In this document: piece by piece, positions 1-6,894 of the stretch
How the letters are laid out: every line of letters starts with the position of its first letter
How positions within the stretch are numbered: position 1 is the first letter of the stretch
Assembly: GCA_036667875.1 (NCBI GenBank)
Contig: JAVWTD010000012.1
Location: 1-29,470 of the forward strand
Reading direction: 5' to 3'
From: CAJGDV01 sp036667875
GTDB lineage: Bacteria > Bacillota_I > Bacilli_A > RF39 > UBA660
DNA: 29,470 bases
Made by a program: the position numbers and the translations under genes
The notes under the pieces: model-generated
Database searches by the model: none
Seen by the model: the letters and a program-made list of their open reading frames with translations, nothing else
Told to the model about the DNA's origin: nothing

Positions 1-59
1 GTCTTTTTTCTTTATTTTATTAAAATCAAACATTATTTAAGAATATTTTCCAAATATCG

Positions 60-88
60 TTTACAAGAATACAAATTTGTGGTATTAT
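60..88 (+). promoter_or_regulatory. Sigma-A-type promoter for the rplK-rplA transcript
   Basis: TTTACA (60-65), 17-base spacer, TATTAT (83-88), with TGG just before the -10 hexamer (80-82), which is an extended -10. Transcription would begin near 95 and give a leader of about 150 bases before rplK. The match to consensus is seen directly; promoter activity is inferred. Confidence 0.6.
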
Positions 89-124
89 TATGTCGCTATA
101 TTATTTTTTGTGATATAGAAAACA

Positions 125-214
125 CGTGGGAGGCAAATTGTTAAATATTGCAAGTTGTTTAACTGTTATTCAGTTAAAAGCGGAAACAACAAACAAAAAG
201 CTATTTGAACCACA
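125..214 (+). promoter_or_regulatory. rplK leader RNA, candidate L1-binding site
   Basis: GTGGGAGG (126-133) and GAACCACA (207-214) could pair through GTGG/CCAC. Between them lies a nested hairpin: GTTGTTT (154-160) with AAACAAC (184-190), enclosing TTTAACTG (158-165) with CAGTTAAA (171-178); the two stems share a few bases, so they may alternate. The GTGG-R-AGG ... ACCACA frame recurs directly before rplA (701-740). Ribosomal protein L1 is known to repress the rplK-rplA mRNA in bacteria, so a repeated motif before both genes is a reasonable candidate for its target. This was assigned by eye; no covariance search was possible. Confidence 0.45.
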
Positions 215-244
215 ACGAAAAAATATTAATAGGAGGTGTTTTTC

Positions 245-670
245 GTGGCAAAAAATGTAACTAAAATTGTTAAATTACAAATCTCTGCTGGAAAAGCTAC
301 ACCAGCTCCACCAGTTGGAACTGTTTTAGGACCTGCAGGAATTAACTTACAAGAATTCTGTACAAAATATAACGATGCAACTAGAGATAAAATGGGAGAT
401 GTATTACCAGTAGAAATAACTATTTTTGATGATAGAAGTTTCAACTTCGTAATCAAAACTCCACCTGCTGCATTCTTAATTAAGAAAGCTGCTGGAGTTA
501 AAGGTGGATCTAATAAAGGATCTAAATTTATCGTTGGTAAAATATCAGCTGAACAAGTTAAGCAAATCGCTTTAACAAAATTACCTGATTTAAATTGCTA
601 TTCTGTTGATGAAGCAGTTAAAATCGTTGAAGGTACAGCTAAAAACATGGGAATCGAAGTTAGTAAATAA
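245..670 (+). CDS. rplK: 50S ribosomal protein L11
   Basis: L11 forms the GTPase-associated stalk base on 23S rRNA helices 43-44 together with the L10-L7/L12 complex. The 141-residue product has the family's standard length. Conserved features include the N-terminal KLQISAGKATPAPPVG stretch, the GxKGGSNKGSKF segment and a C-terminal RNA-binding domain ending in KNMGIEVSK. The GTG at 245 is chosen because it gives the canonical start (VAKNVTKIVKLQ) and sits 7 bases after the Shine-Dalgarno sequence TAGGAGGTG. An in-frame GTG at 236 lies inside the Shine-Dalgarno sequence and cannot be the start. The gene heads the cluster, is followed 84 bases later by rplA, and is probably controlled by L1 binding to its leader. 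Confidence 0.97.
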   Translation: MAKNVTKIVKLQISAGKATPAPPVGTVLGPAGINLQEFCTKYNDATRDKMGDVLPVEITIFDDRSFNFVIKTPPAAFLIKKAAGVKGGSNKGSKFIVGKISAEQVKQIALTKLPDLNCYSVDEAVKIVEGTAKNMGIEVSK

Positions 671-700
671 TTTCATTCCTCTCTAGCATAGGTTTAACCT

Positions 701-740
701 ATGTGGAAGGACAACATTAAAATTATCCGCTTGACCACAT
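701..740 (+). promoter_or_regulatory. Second candidate L1-binding hairpin, before rplA
   Basis: ATGTGG (701-706) pairs with CCACAT (735-740), enclosing AAGG and CCGC elements; the Shine-Dalgarno AAGGAGG starts one base later, at 741. The layout GTGGAAGG ... CCGCTTGACCACAT matches the rplK leader motif. A separate small palindrome, CATAG/CTATG at 687-703, overlaps its 5' arm and could form a competing structure. Protein bound here would block rplA translation, consistent with L1 autoregulation. The structure is seen by eye; the ligand is inferred. Confidence 0.45.
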
Positions 741-754
741 AAGGAGGTAAGAAA

Positions 755-1450
755 ATGAAAAAAGGTAAAAAATACATTGAAGTTAGTAAATTAGTTGACA
801 GAAACAAACTATATACTAAAGAAGAAGCTGTTAAATTAGTTAAAGAAACTAATCCAACTAAATTTGATGCTTCTGTTGAATTAGCAATGCGTCTTAACTT
901 AGACACAAAAAAAGCTGAACAACAATTAAGAGGAGCTATGGTGTTACCAAATGGTACAGGAAAAACTAAAAGAGTTTTAGTTTTAACTAAGGGTTCATCT
1001 GCAGAAGCTGCTCGTGCAGCAGGTGCTGATTATGTTGGAGATATGGACATGATTCAAAAAATCGAAAAAGAAAATTGGTTCGAATTTGATGTTATTGTTG
1101 CTACTCCAGATATGATGCCTGTTTTAGGAAAATTAGGAAAAATATTAGGACCAAAAGGACTAATGCCAAACCCTAAAACTGGAACAGTAACAACTGACCC
1201 AGCTAAAGCAGTTAATGAAGTTAAAGGTGGACGTATAGAATACCGTACTGATAGTTATGGAAATGTTCATGTTATCGTTGGTAAAGTATCATTTGCTGAA
1301 GACAAATTACTAGAAAACATTAATGCATTTGTTTCTTTAATAATCAAATCAAAACCATCTGTAGTTAAAGGTGATTACATCAAAAATGTATCAATCTCAT
1401 CAACTATGGGTCCTGGTATAAAAGTTGATTCAAAAAGTTTTGACAAATAA
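755..1450 (+). CDS. rplA: 50S ribosomal protein L1
   Basis: L1 forms the mobile stalk that helps release E-site tRNA, and in many bacteria it also represses its own mRNA. The 231-residue protein is normal length. Domain I halves flank the insertion domain II. Recognisable stretches are the N-terminal KGKKYIEVSKLVDRNKLY, the VATPDMMPVLGKLGKILGPKGLMPNPK segment (here split: VATPDMMPVLGKLG, then KILGPKGLMPNPKTGTV) and the C-terminal GPGIKVD. The ATG is preceded by AAGGAGG at 6-base spacing. The gene sits directly after a hairpin resembling the rplK leader, and its last codons overlap the promoter that drives the next transcript. Confidence 0.97.
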   Translation: MKKGKKYIEVSKLVDRNKLYTKEEAVKLVKETNPTKFDASVELAMRLNLDTKKAEQQLRGAMVLPNGTGKTKRVLVLTKGSSAEAARAAGADYVGDMDMIQKIEKENWFEFDVIVATPDMMPVLGKLGKILGPKGLMPNPKTGTVTTDPAKAVNEVKGGRIEYRTDSYGNVHVIVGKVSFAEDKLLENINAFVSLIIKSKPSVVKGDYIKNVSISSTMGPGIKVDSKSFDK

Positions 1451-1468
1451 TATTTAATGTGTTATAAT
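1440..1468 (+). promoter_or_regulatory. Consensus promoter for the L10 leader-rplJL unit, overlapping the rplA stop
   Basis: TTGACA (1440-1445), exactly 17 bases, then TATAAT (1463-1468), with TG at 1460-1461 as an extended -10. The -35 box lies inside the last codons and stop of rplA, so this tight arrangement sits partly in coding DNA. The start site would be near 1475, just ahead of the L10 leader. Confidence 0.8.
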
Positions 1469-1490
1469 CGACTTAGTTCGAGAAATTATA

Positions 1491-1606
1491 GGTACCGTAG
1501 ACAGTAGGAGTGCTTGCACTTAATATTCCTACCGAGGGAGATTAATTATAAATAATAGTCTTTTTCGGTCCATACTGTTTTACAAGTTTAAATAGTATGG
1601 ACTTTT
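1491..1606 (+). ncRNA. L10 ribosomal protein leader with attenuator
   Basis: In Bacillota an L10(L12)4-binding leader precedes rplJ and controls it by attenuation. Here GTAGGA (1504-1509) pairs with TCCTAC (1527-1532), with an inner AGTG/CACT hairpin (1509-1520) and the flanking ACCG/CCGAGGGAG elements typical of this leader. Downstream, the 9-bp stem 1568-1576/1594-1602 is followed by TTTT, forming an attenuating terminator before the rplJ ribosome binding site. Confidence 0.8.
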
Positions 1607-1642
1607 AATTTACGGTATTACACGTATTTAAGGAGGTGTAAT

Positions 1643-2137
1643 ATGGCAAACGTAAAAATATTAGAACGTAAACAAGAAGTTATTGATGAAATAGCATCTA
1701 AAGTTAAAGAATCTAACTCAGTTGTATTCTTCGAGTATCGTGGACTTACAGTTGGAGAAATGATGGAATTAAGAAGAGGTTTACGTGCTATTGGCTCTGA
1801 CTTAAAAGTATACAAAAATACTTTAGCAAAAAGAGCTTTAGACTCAATGAACTATGACATGATGGGAGAATTAAATGGACCAAAAGCTATGGCTTATGGA
1901 ACAGATGCTATCGAACCAATCAAAATTTTAGCAAATTTCGCTAAAAAACATCCAGCTTTAGAAATTAAAGTAGGAATCGTTGATGGAACTGTAGCTGATC
2001 AATCAATGTTAAAGAAATTAGCATTAACACCATCAAGAGATCAATTATTAACTATGTTCGCAGCTGGTATGTTAGAACATGTTAAGAATGTAGCAATCTG
2101 CTTAGATTTACATTCAAAAAATTTAGAAAATAACTAA
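1643..2137 (+). CDS. rplJ: 50S ribosomal protein L10
   Basis: L10 anchors L7/L12 dimers to the ribosomal stalk; with L12 it represses its own operon by binding the leader just upstream. The 164-residue product is family length. The N-terminal rRNA-binding domain contains the VVFFEYRGLTVGEMMELRR segment and the YKNTLAKRAL helix; the C-terminal helix (about 135-164) is the L7/L12 docking spine. The ATG follows AAGGAGGTG. The product ends in LHSKNLENN, and rplL starts 25 bases later. Confidence 0.97.
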   Translation: MANVKILERKQEVIDEIASKVKESNSVVFFEYRGLTVGEMMELRRGLRAIGSDLKVYKNTLAKRALDSMNYDMMGELNGPKAMAYGTDAIEPIKILANFAKKHPALEIKVGIVDGTVADQSMLKKLALTPSRDQLLTMFAAGMLEHVKNVAICLDLHSKNLENN

Positions 2138-2162
2138 TTAAATTAAATAGGAGGAAATAAAA

Positions 2163-2528
2163 ATGGCAAAATTAAGTACAAAAGAAATTATTGACGCTTT
2201 AAGCGAAATGACAATATTAGAAGTTAAAGATTTAGTAGATGCAATGAAAGAAGCATTTGGAGTTGATCCAAGTTCTGTAGCAGTAGCTGCAGCACCAGTT
2301 GCAGCAGTTGAAGAAGGACCAAGTACAAAAGATGTTATCTTAGCAAGTGCTGGACCTAACAAAATCGCTGTTATCAAATTAGTAAGAGAAGTTACTGGAT
2401 TAGGTTTAAAAGAAGCTAAAGATGTTGCTGACAAAGGTGGAGCTGTAAAAGAAAAAGCTACTGCTGAAGAAGCTGCTGAATTAAAAGCTAAATTTGAAGA
2501 AGCTGGAGCTTCAATCGAATTAAAATAA
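2163..2528 (+). CDS. rplL: 50S ribosomal protein L7/L12
   Basis: L7/L12 is the multicopy stalk protein that recruits translation factors. The 121-residue sequence has an N-terminal dimerisation helix pair (STKEIIDALSEMTILEVKDL), an alanine-rich hinge (about 38-51) and the conserved C-terminal factor-binding domain with KIAVIKLVREVTGLGLKEAK and a terminal EEAGASIELK. The start is preceded by AGGAGG. It is co-transcribed with rplJ from the L10 leader promoter. Confidence 0.98.
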   Translation: MAKLSTKEIIDALSEMTILEVKDLVDAMKEAFGVDPSSVAVAAAPVAAVEEGPSTKDVILASAGPNKIAVIKLVREVTGLGLKEAKDVADKGGAVKEKATAEEAAELKAKFEEAGASIELK

Positions 2529-2544
2529 TTTAACAATAAAATTT

Positions 2545-2570
2545 AAGCCTGTACGTTTTAGTATGGGCTT
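2545..2570 (+). promoter_or_regulatory. Hairpin between rplL and the methyltransferase gene
   Basis: AAGCCTGTAC (2545-2554) pairs with GTATGGGCTT (2561-2570): ten pairs including two G-U wobbles, with loop GTTTTA. No clear T-run follows (ATGCTCGTTTTA), so it is at most a weak terminator or mRNA-processing hairpin that lowers expression downstream of rplL. Confidence 0.4.
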
Positions 2571-2600
2571 ATGCTCGTTTTATGAAAAGGAGGTAGATTT

Positions 2601-3185
2601 ATGAGTCATTACTTTACTGAAGATGAAAATCTTGGACACAATGTTGTCCTTAAAAAAGTGGTAATTAATGAGCATGAGTTTACTTTTTTTACAGATAATG
2701 GTGTATTCTCTAAAAAGGGCCTTGACTTTGGGACACGTTCTTTATTAGAAAATCTTCCCCTTAATATTCATGGCGAAGTTTTAGACTTTGGATGTGGTTA
2801 TGGCCCTATAGGGATATATCTTAAAAAGAAATATGATTGTAACGTAGATATGATAGACGTTAACAATAGATGTGTTGAGTTAGCAAAAAAAAATGCACTC
2901 AATAATAATGTACTTGTAAATGTTTTTAATAGTAATATTTATGAAAATATAACAAAAAAATATGATTACATTATTACAAATCCACCAATTAGAGTTGGTA
3001 AACAGATTTTATATCAAATATTATTTGACGCCAAAGAACATCTGGCTCTAGGAGGTCAAATCTGGCTTGTTATTAACAAAGACCAGGGTGCTAAATCTTT
3101 GCTTAAAGATTTAGGAGCAGAATATAACACAAAGTTAATATGTAAAAACAAAGGTTTTTACATTATTTGTGCCCAATATAATTGA
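2601..3185 (+). CDS. RsmC-like class I SAM-dependent methyltransferase (YbxB type)
   Basis: This is a probable rRNA guanine-N2 methyltransferase of the RsmC/MTS family; the equivalent gene occupies the same rplL-rpoB gap in Bacillus subtilis (ybxB). The 194 residues comprise a single domain with the SAM-binding motif VLDFGCGYGPIGI (about 60-72), the acidic post-motif VDMIDVN, and the catalytic NPPI motif at 127-130 (ITNPPIRVGK). E. coli RsmC is nearly twice as long because it has an extra degenerate domain, which this protein lacks. The ATG has AAGGAGG upstream. The final codon and TGA stop overlap the -35 box of the rpoB promoter. The exact target base is not provable from sequence. Confidence 0.85.
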   Translation: MSHYFTEDENLGHNVVLKKVVINEHEFTFFTDNGVFSKKGLDFGTRSLLENLPLNIHGEVLDFGCGYGPIGIYLKKKYDCNVDMIDVNNRCVELAKKNALNNNVLVNVFNSNIYENITKKYDYIITNPPIRVGKQILYQILFDAKEHLALGGQIWLVINKDQGAKSLLKDLGAEYNTKLICKNKGFYIICAQYN

Positions 3186-3210
3186 CAATTTTAAAGAAAA
3201 CAAGTAAAAT
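3182..3210 (+). promoter_or_regulatory. rpoB promoter overlapping the upstream stop codon
   Basis: TTGACA (3182-3187), 17-base spacer, TAAAAT (3205-3210). The -35 box includes the TGA stop of the methyltransferase gene. It gives the rpoBC genes their own start in addition to read-through from rplJL, with a leader of about 65 bases. Confidence 0.7.
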
Positions 3211-3282
3211 TATATATTGGTGACATGTGCCGTTGTGCTATATGTGCAGACGTTAAAATTTAGTTTATAGGGGTGAAAAATA

Positions 3283-6200
3283 GTGGCTTATACAGTTAAA
3301 AAATTTGGTGATCACCGTGAAAGACGTAGTTACTCAAAATCAGAAAACGCTATTGAATTAAACAATTTATTGGAAATTCAAAAAAAATCTTATGATTGGT
3401 TTAACGAAGAAGGTATTCAAGAAGTATTTGATGACATTTTTCCAGTCGAAAGCTTTACTGGAAACTTATCATTAGAATTTGGAAACTTTTTCTTTGATGA
3501 ACCACGTTACTCTATTAAAGGTTGCAAAGAAAGATATGCAACATTTGCGGCTCCTTTAAAGGTTGAAGCAAGATTATTTAATCATGAAACTGGAGAAGTT
3601 AAAGAACAAGAAATTTACTTAGGAGATATGCCTATTATGACTGAAGGTGGGACTTTCATAATTAATGGAGCTGAACGTGTAATCGTATCTCAATTAGTTC
3701 GTTCTCCATCTGTATATTTTGGAAAAGAAATCGATAAGAAAAACGGTAAACTTATCATTACTTCACAAATTATACCTACTCGTGGTACTTGGCTTGAATA
3801 TGAGACTGATGCTAGAGACAATATTTATGTAAGAATAGATAGAACTCGTAAAGTTCCTATTACTACATTACTTCGTGCATTAGGTCTATCAAGTGATGAA
3901 GATATTTTTGATTTATTTGGTGAAGATTTATATCTTGAAAAAACAATTGAAAAAGATGCAAATAAAAATACTGATGAATCATTAATTGACATTCATTCAA
4001 AATTAAGACCAGGTGAACCTTCTACCTTAGACAGTGCTAAGAATCAATTAATTACAAGATTCTTTGATTCATTCCGTTATGACTTAGCAAAAGTAGGTCG
4101 TTATAAATTTAATAAAAAATTAAATGTTATTGACCGTCTATTTGGTAATGTTATGGCTGAAAACATTATTGTTGATGGAGAAGTAATAGTAGAAGCTGGA
4201 ACTATGATTGATAATAAAGTTTTAGAAACTTTAAAACCAATTTTAGAATCTGGATATGGAGTTAAAGAAACTCTAGTTAATGAAGAATTAGATACTTATA
4301 ATAAAGTACAAGTTATAAAAGTATACTCTAAATTTAATCCTGAAAAAGTTATTAATGTTATAGGTAATGATACAAACATTCAAGAAAAACGTTTAACTAT
4401 TTCAGATATTTATGCATCAATATCTTACTACTTAAATTTACTTGAAGGTGTAGGAAACTTTGATGAAATAGATCATTTATCAAATAGACGTGTTCGTCAA
4501 GTTGGTGAATTATTACAAAATCAATTTAGAATTGGTATGTCTCGTATTGAAAGAGTTATAAGAGATAGAATGTCTACTCAAGAAACAGTAGAAGTTACTC
4601 CAAAAACTTTAATTAATATTAGACCATTAACTGCAGCTGTTAAAGAATTCTTTGGTAGTTCTCAGTTATCACAATTCATGGATCAAACCAACCCAGTTGC
4701 AGAACTTGCAAATAAAAGAAGACTTTCTTCCTTAGGGCCTGGTGGATTATCTAGAGACCGTGCTGGTATGGATGTTCGTGACGTTAACTCATCACATTAT
4801 GGACGCCTTTGCCCAATCGAATCTCCAGAAGGACCAAACATTGGTTTAATTACAGCTTTAGCATCTTATGCTAAGGTAGATGATTATGGATTTATAATGA
4901 CTCCATATAGAAAAGTTGTTGATAGAAAGCTTACAGATGAAATAGTATATATGACTGCTGACGAAGAGTTACCTCATTATATTTCACAAGCTACTATCCA
5001 AACAGATGAATCTAAATATATTGTTGCAGATAGATTGCCTGTTCGTTTCCAAGGAGACAACATTATAATAGAATCGGAAAAAATAGATTACGTTGACGTA
5101 TCTGCCCAACAAGTTGTTTCAATTACAACTCAAGGAATTCCTTTCCTAGAACATGATGATGGTAAACGTGCTCTAATGGGATCTAACATGCAACGTCAAG
5201 CAATTCCTTTATTAAAGGCTGAAGCTCCTATAGTAGGTACTGGTGTTGAAGCTATATCTGCTAAAGATTCTGGTGCAGTTGTTATCTGTAAAGGTGACGG
5301 TGTAGTTAGTTATGTTGATGCTAAAAAGATCATTGTTAAAACATTAAAAGGTGAAGATGTATATTACTTAAATGGATACGAAAGAAGTAATGCTGGTACT
5401 TGTTACCATCAAACTCCAATCGTAAGAATAGGTGATGCTGTTTACGCTGATGAAGTTATTGGTGATGGTCCATCTACAGATAAAGGTGAAATGGCACTTG
5501 GTAGAAACGTTACAGTAGCATTTATGAACTATAACGGATATAACTATGAAGATGCTGTAATATTAAATGAAAGATTAGTTAGAGATGACGTTTATACTTC
5601 AATTCATATTGAAGATTATCAAATTGAATGTCGCGACACTAAACTTGGACCTGAAGAATTTACAAGAGACATCCCAAATGTTGGAGATGACGCTCGTAAA
5701 AATTTAGATGAATTTGGTATTGTAAGAATTGGTACAGTTGTTACTGATGACGACATATTAGTAGGTAAAGTTACACCTAAAGGTGTTGCAGAACTTACAA
5801 GTGAAGAAAAATTACTACACGCAATTTTTGGAGAAAAAACTCGTGAAGTTAGAGATACTTCTCTTCGTGTTCCTCACGGAGGTGGTGGTATTGTTCATGA
5901 TGTCAAAGTGTTCACAAAAGAAGACTCTGATGAACTACCAGCAGGTGTATCAAAAATGGTACGTGTTTATATAGCTCAAAAACGTAAAATAAGTGTAGGA
6001 GATAAAATGGCTGGACGTCATGGTAATAAAGGTGTTATTTCATTAGTATTACCAAGTGAAGACATGCCATACTTAGCTAACGGAGAAACAGTAGATATTC
6101 TACTTAATCCACTAGGGGTTCCATCTCGTATGAACATAGGACAAATTCTAGAAATGCATTTAGGAGCTGCTGCAAAAGAACTTAATATTCATGTTGCTAC

Positions 6201-6894
6201 TCCAGTATTCGCAGGTGCAAACCGTGAAGAAATTTTAGATGCTCTAGAAGAAGCTGGACTTGAAAAAGACGGAAAAACTGTTTTATACGATGGTAGAACA
6301 GGTGAACCTTTCGAACACCGTGTAAGTGTTGGTGTCATGTATATGATTAAACTTCACCACATGGTTGACGATAAATTACATGCTCGTTCAACTGGTCCAT
6401 ACTCACTAGTTACACAACAACCACTTGGAGGAAAAGCTCAATTTGGTGGACAAAGATTTGGAGAAATGGAAGTTTGGGCATTATATGCTTATGGTGCCGC
6501 AAATGTACTTCAAGAAATGATGACAATTAAATCAGATGACGTTGTAGGACGTGTTAAAGTTTATGAAGCATTAGTTAAAGGAAATCCAATACCTAAATCT
6601 GGTGTTCCAGAATCATTTAGAGTTTTAATTAAAGAATTCCAAGCATTAGGACTTGATATTACAGTTCTAAAAGAAGATGGAGAATTTGTTGAACTTAAAG
6701 AACTTGAAGAAAGCGAAAAAGACAGTTATTTAGCTAATGATGATTTTGAATTAACAAGTGATAAACCATTACTTCTTGATGAAGAAGAAGAATTAGTTGA
6801 AACTAATGAAGATTTCGATTTAGAAGATGAATTTGAAAGTTTAGATGACATAGAATTTGATATGGATACTATGAAAGAGGAGGGCGAAGAATAA
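3283..6894 (+). CDS. rpoB: RNA polymerase beta subunit
   Basis: This is the beta subunit of the core RNA polymerase, forming one side of the active-site cleft. The 1203-residue protein has near-standard Bacillota length and all the expected blocks: the N-terminal GDHRERRSYSKSENAIELNNLL, the rifampicin pocket (about 458-535, from GSSQLSQFMDQTNP to IESPEGPNIGLI), the KISVGDKMAGRHGNKG active-site segment, and the C-terminal GGKAQFGGQRFGEMEVWAL. The start is GTG with AGGGGTG upstream. Two points stand out: Asn477 (codon 4711-4713) occupies the position of E. coli His526, and the last ~50 residues form a strongly acidic tail. It overlaps rpoC by one base (TAATG). Confidence 0.99.
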   Translation: MAYTVKKFGDHRERRSYSKSENAIELNNLLEIQKKSYDWFNEEGIQEVFDDIFPVESFTGNLSLEFGNFFFDEPRYSIKGCKERYATFAAPLKVEARLFNHETGEVKEQEIYLGDMPIMTEGGTFIINGAERVIVSQLVRSPSVYFGKEIDKKNGKLIITSQIIPTRGTWLEYETDARDNIYVRIDRTRKVPITTLLRALGLSSDEDIFDLFGEDLYLEKTIEKDANKNTDESLIDIHSKLRPGEPSTLDSAKNQLITRFFDSFRYDLAKVGRYKFNKKLNVIDRLFGNVMAENIIVDGEVIVEAGTMIDNKVLETLKPILESGYGVKETLVNEELDTYNKVQVIKVYSKFNPEKVINVIGNDTNIQEKRLTISDIYASISYYLNLLEGVGNFDEIDHLSNRRVRQVGELLQNQFRIGMSRIERVIRDRMSTQETVEVTPKTLINIRPLTAAVKEFFGSSQLSQFMDQTNPVAELANKRRLSSLGPGGLSRDRAGMDVRDVNSSHYGRLCPIESPEGPNIGLITALASYAKVDDYGFIMTPYRKVVDRKLTDEIVYMTADEELPHYISQATIQTDESKYIVADRLPVRFQGDNIIIESEKIDYVDVSAQQVVSITTQGIPFLEHDDGKRALMGSNMQRQAIPLLKAEAPIVGTGVEAISAKDSGAVVICKGDGVVSYVDAKKIIVKTLKGEDVYYLNGYERSNAGTCYHQTPIVRIGDAVYADEVIGDGPSTDKGEMALGRNVTVAFMNYNGYNYEDAVILNERLVRDDVYTSIHIEDYQIECRDTKLGPEEFTRDIPNVGDDARKNLDEFGIVRIGTVVTDDDILVGKVTPKGVAELTSEEKLLHAIFGEKTREVRDTSLRVPHGGGGIVHDVKVFTKEDSDELPAGVSKMVRVYIAQKRKISVGDKMAGRHGNKGVISLVLPSEDMPYLANGETVDILLNPLGVPSRMNIGQILEMHLGAAAKELNIHVATPVFAGANREEILDALEEAGLEKDGKTVLYDGRTGEPFEHRVSVGVMYMIKLHHMVDDKLHARSTGPYSLVTQQPLGGKAQFGGQRFGEMEVWALYAYGAANVLQEMMTIKSDDVVGRVKVYEALVKGNPIPKSGVPESFRVLIKEFQALGLDITVLKEDGEFVELKELEESEKDSYLANDDFELTSDKPLLLDEEEELVETNEDFDLEDEFESLDDIEFDMDTMKEEGEE

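Noticed and set aside
226..456. Minus-strand frame opposite rplK, and similar minus-strand frames opposite rplA, rplJ, rplL, rpoB, rpoC, rsmE and recD2
   Set aside because: They lie entirely opposite strongly conserved genes, lack ribosome binding sites and have no recognisable protein features.
2138..2536. Ser/Ala-rich minus-strand frame opposite rplL
   Set aside because: Composition is the mirror of the Ala/Lys-rich L7/L12 coding strand; no independent support.
3217..3260. Repeated ATGTGC words in the rpoB leader as a hairpin
   Set aside because: They are direct, not inverted, repeats; no stable stem could be drawn.
5783..5974. Plus-strand frame inside rpoB (and 7108-7296 inside rpoC)
   Set aside because: Out-of-frame shadow of the polymerase genes without a ribosome binding site.
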